DNA from: Liolophura sinensis
Lineage: Eukaryota > Mollusca > Polyplacophora > Chitonida > Chitonidae
Reading direction: 5' to 3'
NCBI RefSeq assembly: GCF_032854445.1
Contig: NC_088307.1
Span: forward strand, 23,449,953-23,513,952
DNA: 64,000 nucleotides
Shown here: positions 48,601 to 56,432 of the stretch, piece by piece
Layout: every line of letters starts with the position of its first letter
Numbering within the stretch: position 1 is the stretch's first letter
Notes under the pieces: model-generated
What the model was told of the DNA's origin: nothing
The model's database searches: none
The model's input: the letters and a program-made list of their open reading frames with translations, nothing else
Made by a program: the position numbers and the translations under genes

Positions 48601-51600
48601 AGCACCAAGTATTCCTCGCACATATAGGACAAAGAAATGAAAAAAGTTGTTTACTTGTCTCACTCTACAGAATATAACGCAATTCTATATGACATGTGTG
48701 TCAGTTTGACGCATACTGCTAATAAACAAATAAATATTTTTTGTCAATGTATTTTTATGGTACGGATGCTAATGTTAATATATATTATAAGAAATTGTCT
48801 GAGATATCAATCCGTGTTTGGCCGAACTGTCAATACCAGCACTGAAGTAAATATTTAGTCTACGTTCCTTCACTACTCTGTCCATCTATATAGTTCACTA
48901 GAGCCATCCACCTCACATCAGTCATACAAATGTGTCCGATTCTAATGCCACTTGTCTACTACCGCCCTACGTCCAATCGTGTAAGCTTTCATAAAGGGGT
49001 TGTCGCCGTTCGACCAATCACATAAGCCGGTACAAGTGGTAGGGATCTGACGTCCTCGCCTGATGGGCTATCTGTTTTCAGCGCAGATTCACTGTATATT
49101 GCGGTGGATGAGGAGAATGAAGAATAAACCCACCGCTGTGCTGAGTATATTATACATGTATTGATCTTTTGCTATAAATCTGTGGTTGAAAATAAAACTG
49201 TTATGTTAAAGTTTATTTCTTAGCGTAAGGCATCAGATAGTCTCCCCCAGAAAATCGCCTGATGTTCCGGATCAAAGTTCCATTTTAAAAAAGTGATCTT
49301 GTGCCAGAGATTTCTAAGCGCCCTCGGCATCTGGCGAACCGGAATTTCCTCCATCAGCACACACACTATGATGTCATCTCTACCCTCGTCCAAGCATTTC
49401 ATGCCAGCGTATTCAATTTCAAGGGGACCGTAGGTCGAATCCAAGAAATGCGTGCTGATAATCAGTAGGACTTTACGACTTTGCCTAATGTTGTCCACGA
49501 TGTTCTCGTGAATCGGTCTTCCAGGTAAAAAGTCTCTGTCGTGGATGCATAGCTTGAAAGGATCCTCATGTAGCTCGAGTTTTGGTCGTAACTGTTGTTT
49601 TACCCACTCTCTATCCTCATGGGTGTAGGCTACAAAAGCGTTGAAGACGTACTCGACACCAGAAAACATGTCTTTCGGAGGCTTCAGTCTCGTGTACAGC
49701 CAGTACCTTAGATTTAAACGGTAGCGATACATTCCTGCCAGAGACAAAATTAAGATCAAACTCGTAGAAATTGCCACCACTGATATTATTATGTAAGTGG
49801 AACTAACGCAATTGACTTCGAAATTTCTCATGTCTCTCCTAAATTTGTAGATCGCCAATTGTGATCCGTTGGACAGAAGGCACGTGTAGTTGTCTGGATG
49901 ATCTAGGTTTATTTTCCTCAAAACAATCCAGCGGATAAACAAAACGGTGTCGCAAGTACACTGTATAGGATTCCTAGCCAGGATCAGCGAGAAAGGATCT
50001 TGTATCCTGGCTCTGGTGATCCAACCATCAATCAACGCCATTTCGTCACTCTGGAGGTAGGTAAAGGCATTGGCGGATAAGTCCAATTTCTTTAGTTGGG
50101 CGATTTGGAACAAGGCCTTGGGAAGACGGTTCAGCTTGTTATTCGCCAGATTGATTTTCATAAGATTTCGATTGTCTTGAAAAAGGCGTGGGTGCAGTTC
50201 GGTTATTTTGTTGCCGGATAGGTCGATGCTCTCCAAGGTATCAAGTAGGTCAAAATATGTCAGTGAAGAACTTGAAAAGTCCAACCCGTGAGAATTTGAC
50301 AAGGAAAGTTTCTTTAATTTTCGTAAATGAAGGAAGAAATCCCTGCTCATGCGCGAACATCTTATTCCTGACAGGTCGATTTCAGTTAAATTGTCAAGGC
50401 CTTTAAGCATGGGGCCTCTACAGTTACCAAAGTTGTTATACGCAATACTGAAAGACCGAAGATTTTTCGCGTTAATAAAAGTAAAAGGTTTACTCAGATA
50501 TAACCTAACGGATATTGCAGTTAGGTCAAGTTTTTCTAAAGACGCCGGAACAATCAAATCGTGTACGTCGTAGCCTAGTCTCTCCTGGTATTTACGCGAT
50601 TGAAAATAGTACCCATCGTCATCCTGAGGAAAACCAAAACCGTAGCTTAGGTCCAAAGACTTCAAAAATATTGATCTAACACACATGCGAATTAAAAAAG
50701 GTGGAGGATAACATCTCAGTGAATGAAACGACATGTTAAAATTCTCTAGACAATAGTATAATCGATCTCCAGGAAAATCCTCAACAGAATTGATGAAATT
50801 TTCAGACAAATCCAATGACTCTACGCACAAATTGGACAAGATTTCCATACTATTTCGGTTTAGCACGAAATGTGCGCCCTCAGAACAGCTCCCGTTGTTA
50901 ACGCGTGGCAGCTTAATTTCTTTCATGGTTCGATTGTGAAAAGAATGTAACAAACTTACAGCTTGGTTAAGTCCAAGCCCGAAGTTGGTTGAAATATCTA
51001 AGGTATTTAACGAGGTTAACGGTTCAAAGGTGGCTGTTTCAGTATAATCTATGTTACAGTTGATAAGTCGTAGCTCCTTAATGTTAAGTCCACGTAAGCT
51101 ACAAAACGTGGAATTCCGCAAAGCTCTAATTTCACAGGAATTACTTCTGTACTCTCTTCCCGCCGTAGAAATCGTCGTTAATTTGGAAAGCGCGCGAAAT
51201 CTTTCTCCGAAGACAAAGTCGCGGGGGAAGTCAATATACAATCGTCTTAAATTTTCTAGTTTCCCAAAAGCGGCATCTACACCTTTCCACTTTGATGTCG
51301 TCATGGGGACGATCTCTTGAATGCGTATCTCTTCCAGAGACACCAGAGGCTCGAACAGCTCTGGCGTGATCACATCTGAACTGAGATGAACGTAATTGCC
51401 CGAAAAATTCAAGGTGACCAAATTGTCAAGTCCTCGAAATGCTTTTGAACCCAGGTCCGTTATATTATTGTACGACAGATCCAAATACTTCAGCCCCGAC
51501 GATTTCGAAAATTCTCCGCCTGTTATTTTCTCTATTGAGTTGTGGCTAAGATCGATTCCCTGGGAATCGTTAAAGTGGGGGTTTTCTGCAGGCACAAAAA

Positions 51601-54600
51601 AGAGTCCACGCGAGCTGCAGTTTAGGAAATTCAGGGATGTGTAGAAGTCACAAGGCCGACCAGCCACTGCGGAAACACCTAAGCACATTAACAAGACGAT
51701 CATCATTTCCTGAGGCGCACTGCGCACACCCATGGTGTCACTTCTGCCGCTGCGTTCCTGTAAAACCAGAGGACACGAATTAGGAAATGAAAAAACTTAG
51801 CAAATTGAGAAAACCGCGTTCACATTGCATGTGCGAATTGTCGTATTGGAAGAGAGCTCTGGTTGATCACCTATCAGCAACTAGCATGATGCCACTATAA
51901 CTTCAGTAATGGTTACCATGATAGTTACTATCAACTTGCCCAGCTTTGATTGTACAACACGTTGCCTTGGTTACTGTAAGCATAAATCATTATAACTTAA
52001 GTAACTGGTTACAATCGTAGATACAATCAACTTTGTCCAAGACAGCTTTGTTTTTAAAACGTGCTGTTTTGGTAGTTATACAATCAGCTTATAACACGGT
52101 GTGTAATTGTTGCCGGGGTAGTTATGACCACAAAACGTCTAGAACACTATTCAGCATAAATACTTGCGATTCAGTTTTGTAGCTGAACTTTTAAGTGGAG
52201 AAGGCAGTATATGCTGAATACACCCCCGTAGTTCCAGATTATCCTCCAGCCAGCCTTGAGCACCAAGACAGTCCTCAGTTCGTAAGTCCTCATATACATA
52301 GCTGCAAATTGATGTGATTTTATATGGATGAGAGTCTTATTTTTAAACCATTTTCGTCATTTTACTGTGTCGTCTGCTTCGTGATTTTTTGGCGTCAAAT
52401 TACATTCTGCAACGCTGATAGCTGTCGATGTCAAACTATATGACTGCCTGGCAGAGGCGTACAAAGTCTACATGGACCACAGGCCACCAAAAATATGAAC
52501 AGCCGACAATCCATTTTATTTCGGCATCAATTACGAAAGAAAAGCTTGCAGTAATGTATGGTACAAATACCAACCAATGGGAGAGCACACCCTAAAAATC
52601 AATTATGAAAACCATGGCACGATCGAACTTACCTGGCCGTTTTACAAACCACAGTGTCCGCAAAACAACATGTAACCGTCTTAATCATGCTGGCGTAGCT
52701 CCCACGACTATTATGCAACTCACTGGCCACAAAAATGTTGCAAGTAGAAATAATTACGCTGTTTTTTTTCTCATGGTACGCAGGAAAAGATGAGCCACAT
52801 CATTTCAAATGCACCAGTCACACAGCCTTCCGCTGCGAGCGCAACTCTTCCTCCCCAACCCAGGACATCCACAGAAATTGATGCAACTGTCCCATCATCT
52901 TCTAAAGTACAGAATGATCTGTTTGTTTTACAAAATTTCACACACAATGTAAACCATGCCACTAGAACATGTACAATTACCGGTATTTTCCAGGGTGCAT
53001 CCTTCTCAAATTGCACTTTCCACCTCAATTTCTGCCACGGATCAACTGCCCATTAACTTTGTTGACAAACCCTTTCAAGAACTCACAAAGACTTCAGCAA
53101 ATTTAGAGAACTTTCAGTCATCCACATGTAATTAAATCACTTCTTCACTTCCAAAATTGGTGGTTGACCTGATTTTTTAGCGCTCTTTACAGTCGGTATA
53201 CTGAATTTCAAAATGCCACTTGTCAAGTTTGAGATGACGTTTATATAAACGTTACAGTTCTTGCATTCAGATAGCATCTGTGTTTTGAAAAGCCAGCTAT
53301 ACTTACTTGATGTTGTATAAATAATATTTCCACGGTTTTTCGAGTCTTTGTTTTATTTTATTTTCTGTGTTTATTTTTTTTTAAACCACTGTTTGTGTCT
53401 TCTGCGGTAATTTGAAATATGCTATAGTTAGAACGAAATCCATGTGCGCGTAATAGTTTGTGAGCGTCATGGCGGACTGTGCACTGCCAGACACTGTGCG
53501 CTAAGCAAAGTAGTCTGAAGAAATATCTGGATTTTATGCCCCCCATAGTAGTGTCAATAGAAGATATATGATAAATAGATTATCATTACACTGTGCAGAT
53601 CTGCATCGTCGTATCTGCCCTCGTTCTCTGCTGTTGCATCGCCGTATCGACCGGGATACGGCGACGCAACCGCAGAGAACTCGAGCAGATACGACGATGC
53701 AGATCAGAGCAGTGTGATGATAATCTCTATGAAATTAACATCACTGCATTTTTTTAACCTAATTCTATTTAAGCCATAGTGCTAGGGGTTGTCTTATGTT
53801 CTACTATTTAGGCATTTACACCAACAGTTAGAATAAAACCCTAACTGGGGTAAATTGAAGAGAAGCCCTATATTTCTCCGCTTATGTGTGACCATATGCC
53901 TGTTAACACACCGTCGTCGTACCTCTGGTTTGACTCTCTATACCATAAATCCTTAATTGTACGTATAGTCATTTCTAATGGGTGTAAATATACGTAGACA
54001 TTGTGACAGGTTTATTTATTTGCAAGTGGCGTCACTTCAGACACCATTGTACTACAGTTTCTTATTCCGCTTCCTGCAGTTGTTTTAAACCTGTAGGCAC
54101 CCATTCTTTATTTGCATGCATATGTGCAAATGCTTTTGTATTAAACAACTATTTCCTCATGAAGTTTCAGTTTCCTTAGAAACTATAGTATATCATTTCA
54201 TAAATATTCTTCACAAGGAGATAATTAACCTCTAATGTAGAGCACATTTCGAGAGTAATAAATATAAGTGCAGCATATGTGATCATCAGCAGGAAATAAA
54301 ATCTGTGAACAGGTATAGGAAGGATAGGCGGAAGTGAGATATATGAAGTTCTCGGGTTCGGAAACTGAAACAAAATTTGTTCCGGGATCAATCCTGGGTC
54401 GAGTCACACCTCGAGTCAGCATGAAGGGGATAGGGCAACGACTGGTTGACCCGTATCAGTATAATGGGTCGGGCGGGGCGGTTTACTTGCCTTCGGTAAG
54501 TCGTCGCAGTGAAGTAGCACTAGATAAAACAGCGGTGAAAATCTGTCCGCAACAAGGAGGTGCACACCCTAAGGATACCTTCGTCATCATATGACTGAAA

Positions 54601-56095
54601 AATTGTTGACCCCAAGCACTGACTCACTCACTCGTTGCTTATATGCCATGTACCATGAATTTGACTGGGTCATGTCTTGACAGTTTAGCTTTGCTGTTTT
54701 TTTGTTAAAGAGAAATACCTGTAAGTGCATTGTTATGTACTTATAATATAAAAGACTACAGTGCAGAGAATTTAACCAGAGCACGTCCGTTTCCCCCGGG
54801 CTCTCTCCCCAGTTTCCTCTCACCATTATGCTGGCCGCCGTCGTATAAGTGAAATATTCTTGAGTACGGCGCAAAACATCAGTCAAATAAATAAATAAAT
54901 AAATGAATAATACAAGAGCAGCTGTGATAGTGCCATAGCTGGCAAATGGTCACACGTTACCGTTGAACTCAGTTTACCTCAGTTAGGGTTTTATTCCAGA
55001 CACTGAAACCGTTCTTTTAAGTACTTAAACTGTCAGGGCAATTTATAAAACCGCCAGCCCCATAACGTGGGCAGAGTTAAGTAATTTGAACTAAAACATG
55101 CAGTGATGTTAATTGCGATTATTACTCATCTCTTGTGAGTTAACTGACTGTTTACTGTGTCCAAGTGCTGAATTCCTGTGTATGGGTTGAATATACTTGT
55201 ATCATCAAAGTTTAATTAAATCATCATTATGACCGCTTTGGTAGTCTACAGTTAAAGCGTCCACCTAAAAGTCGGGAGATCTCGGGATCAAAACCAGGTC
55301 AGGTGATACCAAAGACTATCAAATAAATGGTACTTGCTGCTGCTTCGCTTGGCGCTGTGCATTGAGAGGTTAGAGCAAAGAAACTTCACTGATTAGCCCG
55401 GTGTCAGTATAATGTGACTGTGTGGGGTGTCATGTCTGGTGTCTTTAGCATGTTACTTCGCAGTGGCGGAAGCACTTTAGAGGCATGGACTCGCCCTGCC
55501 ACATGTCACGAGAAGTCCCAGTATATGTACACACCTAATGATTCCTTGTCGTCGTGTGACTGAAAAAGTGTTACGTATAAGCTGCGACGTAAAACCTCAA
55601 GCATACATACATACTTCTAGTGCTTCATAAATACTGTAATACTTGTTGGTACTTGTAATTCTCTATAACACTAAGACAGGTACTTATTCTGCATAATTCA
55701 TACTCTTGCAGGTACTTCCTCTCTATAATTCGTGCTCTTGTATGTACTTCCTCTCTATAATTCGTACTCTTGTAGGTATTCCCTTTCTATAATTCGTACT
55801 CTTGTAGGCAGTGCCTCTCTATAATTCGTACGCTTGTAGGTACTGCCTCTATATAATTCGTACTCTTGTAGGTACCGCCTCTATAATTCATACACTTATA
55901 GGCATTGCCTCTCCATAATTCGTACTCTTGTGAGCACTTCCTCTCTATAATTCGTACTCTTGTAGGTACTTATGACTTTTTCGGCCTGAACCACTACACA
56001 AGCAGACTCGTCCGGTACAAGGATAACGGGATCAGCAATCCTGGATACTCCGGAGACCAGGACACCGAGATGATTGTCGACCCCTCCTGGCCTAA
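43441..56095 (+). CDS. Secreted family 1 glycoside hydrolase, copy 2; exons 1-6 seen, exons 7-8 not found
   Basis: Tandem paralogue of the gene ending at 41773. Exons: 43441-43630, 44866-44996, 45736-45996, 47083-47266, 47623-47865, 55966-56095, with the same lengths (190, 131, 261, 184, 243, 130) and phases as copy 1. It has a signal peptide ([14 protein letters not shown]), Gln55 (SASYQIEGG), His157 (LYHWDLPQ) and the acid/base Glu in TFNEP. The frame is open through all six exons, so it is not an old pseudogene up to that point. Intron 5 is 8.1 kb against 2.2 kb in copy 1 and contains an antisense Toll-like receptor. From 56096 to the window end I see no TENG or NFEW exon. The gene therefore either continues past 64000, across the methyltransferase exon, or has lost its C-terminal third including the nucleophile. 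Confidence 0.85.
43666..43923. mobile_element. Palindromic MITE (family M), GH1 copy 2 intron 1
   Basis: Terminal inverted repeats TACACTCAA...TTGAGTGTA with internal mirrored GTTAATTTTAAC / GTTAAAATTAAC. Same family as the copy at 31332-31592. Confidence 0.75.
44345..44500 (-). repeat. R1 fragment, GH1 copy 2 intron 1
   Basis: AAGACACTCGTATATCAATC, AACGTTCAACACAAACCAGC. Confidence 0.45.
44540..44640 (+). mobile_element. SINE-C 3' fragment, GH1 copy 2 intron 1
   Basis: ACTCGCCCTGTCAAAAGTAA, CACAGTATATCTTCACACAC aligned with the 3' half of SINE-C. Confidence 0.35.
44642..44817. mobile_element. Palindromic MITE (family M), shorter copy, GH1 copy 2 intron 1
   Basis: Starts TAGTCTCAAAAAATAATCTG and ends TTAATTTTTTGAGTGTA; the right arm is partly deleted. 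It lies 48 bp before exon 2. Confidence 0.65.
44866..44996 (+). CDS. GH1 copy 2, exon 2
   Basis: Acceptor GTTTGCAG, donor CTAGGG|GTGAGG. Encodes [20 protein letters not shown]... to LMKKLG. Confidence 0.9.
45025..45275 (-). mobile_element. SINE-A, nearly full, GH1 copy 2 intron 2
   Basis: Starts 28 bp after the exon 2 donor: GTTTATTTCATTAGTGTTTC, GGTGGGAGGAAACCGGGGGA, then CTAACACGCTGACCACTCC at the tRNA-like head. Confidence 0.7.
45563..45642. repeat. (AT)n microsatellite in GH1 copy 2 intron 2
   Basis: About 80 bp of pure alternating AT, self-complementary and able to extrude a cruciform. Confidence 0.97.
45736..45996 (+). CDS. GH1 copy 2, exon 3
   Basis: Acceptor CTTCAAG, donor AATAAG|GTAAAT. 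Encodes [20 protein letters not shown]... and [11 protein letters not shown] pure (AT)n tract lies about 95 bp upstream in intron 2. Confidence 0.9.
46125..46398 (+). mobile_element. SINE-A, nearly full, GH1 copy 2 intron 3
   Basis: GGTCCTCCGAGGCAGAGATT head through TTGAGTACAGCGTAAAACAC and a long (AAAT)n tail. Confidence 0.7.
46515..46586 (-). mobile_element. SINE-A tail fragment, GH1 copy 2 intron 3
   Basis: TATTTGATTTGTGTTTTACG to ACTTATACGACGGCGG; opposite in orientation to the copy 120 bp upstream. Confidence 0.6.
47083..47266 (+). CDS. GH1 copy 2, exon 4
   Basis: Acceptor TTTCGTTACAG, donor CAGCATG|GTCAGC. Encodes [15 protein letters not shown]... to [18 protein letters not shown]. 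The intron after it has no junction-derived array, unlike copy 1. Confidence 0.9.
47413..47528. mobile_element. Half MITE (family M), GH1 copy 2 intron 4
   Basis: Only the left arm (TACGCTCAAAAAAATTAATC ... GAGTGATGCTAGAATAGAT) through ACATAATATCAC is present. Confidence 0.6.
47623..47865 (+). CDS. GH1 copy 2, exon 5
   Basis: Acceptor CTATTTAG, donor ATTAAAG|GTAAGA. Encodes [20 protein letters not shown]..., [20 protein letters not shown] and [14 protein letters not shown]. Confidence 0.9.
48065..48340 (+). repeat. R2 element, GH1 copy 2 intron 5
   Basis: ATGGTGATAGTTGCCACACG, TGTCAATTTACCTCAGTTAC, AATGCAGTGGTGTTAATGGC. Confidence 0.55.
48341..49211. other. AT-rich DNA downstream of the TLR, within GH1 copy 2 intron 5
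   Basis: No reading frame of note and no repeat recognised. Confidence 0.45.
49212..49217 (-). terminator. Poly(A) signal AATAAA after the TLR stop
   Basis: The minus strand reads TAAGAAATAAAC: canonical AATAAA two bases past the stop codon. If used, the 3' UTR would be extremely short. No other strong signal was seen close by. Confidence 0.45.
49220..51733 (-). CDS. Toll-like receptor, uninterrupted 837-residue coding region
   Basis: Type I membrane pattern-recognition receptor. Residues 1 to about 25 are a signal peptide ([16 protein letters not shown]). An LRRNT-like cysteine patch follows (PCDF...LNCSS), then leucine-rich repeats to about 585 (for example [19 protein letters not shown] and [19 protein letters not shown]). 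A single LRRCT at about 588-642 has [15 protein letters not shown]. The membrane span is about 647-667 and the cytoplasmic TIR domain about 698-837. TIR box 1 is [15 protein letters not shown], box 2 [14 protein letters not shown] keeps the BB-loop proline, and box 3 is IFW. One juxtamembrane cysteine cluster places it with single-cluster (vertebrate-like) TLRs. The start ATG is in a strong context (CACCATGG). The gene lies antisense inside intron 5 of GH1 copy 2. Ligand unknown. Confidence 0.96.
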   Translation of the reverse strand: MGVRSAPQEMMIVLLMCLGVSAVAGRPCDFYTSLNFLNCSSRGLFFVPAENPHFNDSQGIDLSHNSIEKITGGEFSKSSGLKYLDLSYNNITDLGSKAFRGLDNLVTLNFSGNYVHLSSDVITPELFEPLVSLEEIRIQEIVPMTTSKWKGVDAAFGKLENLRRLYIDFPRDFVFGERFRALSKLTTISTAGREYRSNSCEIRALRNSTFCSLRGLNIKELRLINCNIDYTETATFEPLTSLNTLDISTNFGLGLNQAVSLLHSFHNRTMKEIKLPRVNNGSCSEGAHFVLNRNSMEILSNLCVESLDLSENFINSVEDFPGDRLYYCLENFNMSFHSLRCYPPPFLIRMCVRSIFLKSLDLSYGFGFPQDDDGYYFQSRKYQERLGYDVHDLIVPASLEKLDLTAISVRLYLSKPFTFINAKNLRSFSIAYNNFGNCRGPMLKGLDNLTEIDLSGIRCSRMSRDFFLHLRKLKKLSLSNSHGLDFSSSSLTYFDLLDTLESIDLSGNKITELHPRLFQDNRNLMKINLANNKLNRLPKALFQIAQLKKLDLSANAFTYLQSDEMALIDGWITRARIQDPFSLILARNPIQCTCDTVLFIRWIVLRKINLDHPDNYTCLLSNGSQLAIYKFRRDMRNFEVNCVSSTYIIISVVAISTSLILILSLAGMYRYRLNLRYWLYTRLKPPKDMFSGVEYVFNAFVAYTHEDREWVKQQLRPKLELHEDPFKLCIHDRDFLPGRPIHENIVDNIRQSRKVLLIISTHFLDSTYGPLEIEYAGMKCLDEGRDDIIVCVLMEEIPVRQMPRALRNLWHKITFLKWNFDPEHQAIFWGRLSDALR
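51734..51759 (-). other. Likely 3' splice site and 5' leader just before the TLR start codon
   Basis: Read on the minus strand, GGTTTTACAG|GAACGC lies 24 bases before ATG, a pyrimidine-rich AG acceptor. This suggests a 5' UTR intron, with the promoter and first non-coding exon upstream (above 51760). The whole coding region would then be one exon. Confidence 0.5.
51890..52085. repeat. Imperfect direct repeat upstream of the TLR
   Basis: Two ~90-bp segments (about 51895-51980 and 51992-52080) share TATAACTT.AGTAA.GGTTAC, TA.AATCAACTT and AAC.CGTTG-like words in the same order. They lie in the presumed 5' intron or promoter of the receptor gene. Confidence 0.35.
52395..53060 (+). mobile_element. 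Crypton-type tyrosine recombinase remnant
   Basis: Consecutive pieces in different frames: VYMDHRPP, then [12 protein letters not shown]...[13 protein letters not shown], then (52605-52793) [11 protein letters not shown]...[17 protein letters not shown], then a tail with [17 protein letters not shown]. The H-x-x-R (NHSVRK), GH (LTGHK) and Tyr (NNYA) positions of the recombinase core are visible. A stop and at least two frame changes break the gene. The same domain family was domesticated in some vertebrate proteins, but nothing here suggests use. It lies in GH1 copy 2 intron 5, upstream of the antisense TLR. Confidence 0.7.
53577..53726. mobile_element. Long inverted repeat (72-bp arms, 6-bp loop), probable foldback MITE
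   Basis: Left arm 53577-53648 and right arm 53655-53726 are near-perfect reverse complements (AGATTATCAT...ATGATAATCT at the outer ends, GCCGTATC/GATACGGC at the centre), with loop GACCGG. The arms are GC-rich in AT-rich surroundings. The transcript of either strand would fold into a long hairpin. Confidence 0.8.
53735..53965 (-). repeat. R2 element, GH1 copy 2 intron 5
   Basis: AACATCACTGCATTTTTTTA, TTAAGCCATAGTGCTAGGGG, CACCGTCGTCGTACCTCTGG. It directly abuts the long hairpin. Confidence 0.55.
54385..54638 (+). mobile_element. SINE-B, 5'-truncated
   Basis: GGATCAATCCTGGGTCGAGT to ATGACTGAAAAATTGTTGAC and CACTCACTC. Confidence 0.7.
54745..55135 (+). repeat. R2 element carrying a nested SINE-A
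   Basis: ACTACAGTGCAGAGAATTTA and AACCAGAG before the SINE, ATAGCTGGCAAATGGTCACA and ACATGCAGTGATGTTAATTG after it. Confidence 0.55.
54783..54905 (+). mobile_element. SINE-A fragment nested in an R2 element
   Basis: TTTCCCCCGGGCTCTCTCCC to GTCAAATAAATAAATAAAT. It splits R2 sequence: AACCAGAG before, GAGCAGCTGTGATAGTG after. Confidence 0.7.
55228..55612 (+). mobile_element. SINE-C, near full length, GH1 copy 2 intron 5
   Basis: tRNA-like head CCGCTTTGGTAGTCTACAGT, core GGTGTCATGTCTGGTGTCTT, 3' end TCGTGTGACTGAAAAAGTGT and a short (ATAC)n tail. Ends directly before the acceptor-derived minisatellite. Confidence 0.65.
55640..55965 (+). repeat. Exon-6 acceptor minisatellite (~32-bp units) in GH1 copy 2 intron 5
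   Basis: About ten units of TCTCTATAATTCGTACTCTT then GTAGGTACTTCC (28-32 bp). The last unit contains the true acceptor, CTCTTGTAG|GTACTTATG. Each unit has a pyrimidine-rich run, AG and the first exon bases GTACT. Confidence 0.9.
55966..56095 (+). CDS. GH1 copy 2, exon 6
   Basis: Acceptor CTCTTGTAG, donor CCTAA|GTAAGT. Encodes [20 protein letters not shown]... to VDPSWPK. The acceptor is the last unit of a ~32-bp tandem array. This is the last exon of the copy I can place. Confidence 0.88.
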
Positions 56096-56199
56096 GTAAG
56101 TATCAATAATCGATGCTGATTGGCTGAAGAATCAATGCACTATGAATAATGTATTTATTTGTTTGATAGGTTTTTGTAATTTGCATTTTTGTTAAAGGG

Positions 56200-56432
56200 G
56201 TTGTACGGCTACAGGATACTGTATAGGCAAATTCGGCTACACCATGCTGCATGGGGAAAACGGTTACAGGATACTGTAGGAAATTCGGCTAAAGGATATT
56301 GCATTGTGAAATTCGGCTATCAAATACTGATCACGGAAATTCGGCTATGCGATACTGTATAGGGAAATATGACTATAAGATACTGATCACGGAAATTCGG
56401 CTGTAGGATAATAGATAGAGAAAATCGGGTAC
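56200..56432 (+). repeat. ~28-bp tandem repeat downstream of GH1 copy 2 exon 6
   Basis: About eight diverged units built on GGAAATTCGGCTA(C/T)..GATACTGTATAGG. Variants include ATCACGGAAATTCGGCTATG and GGGGAAAACGGTTACAGG, which resemble the copy 1 exon 7 stretch ATCACGGAAAACGGCTACGC. Confidence 0.8.
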
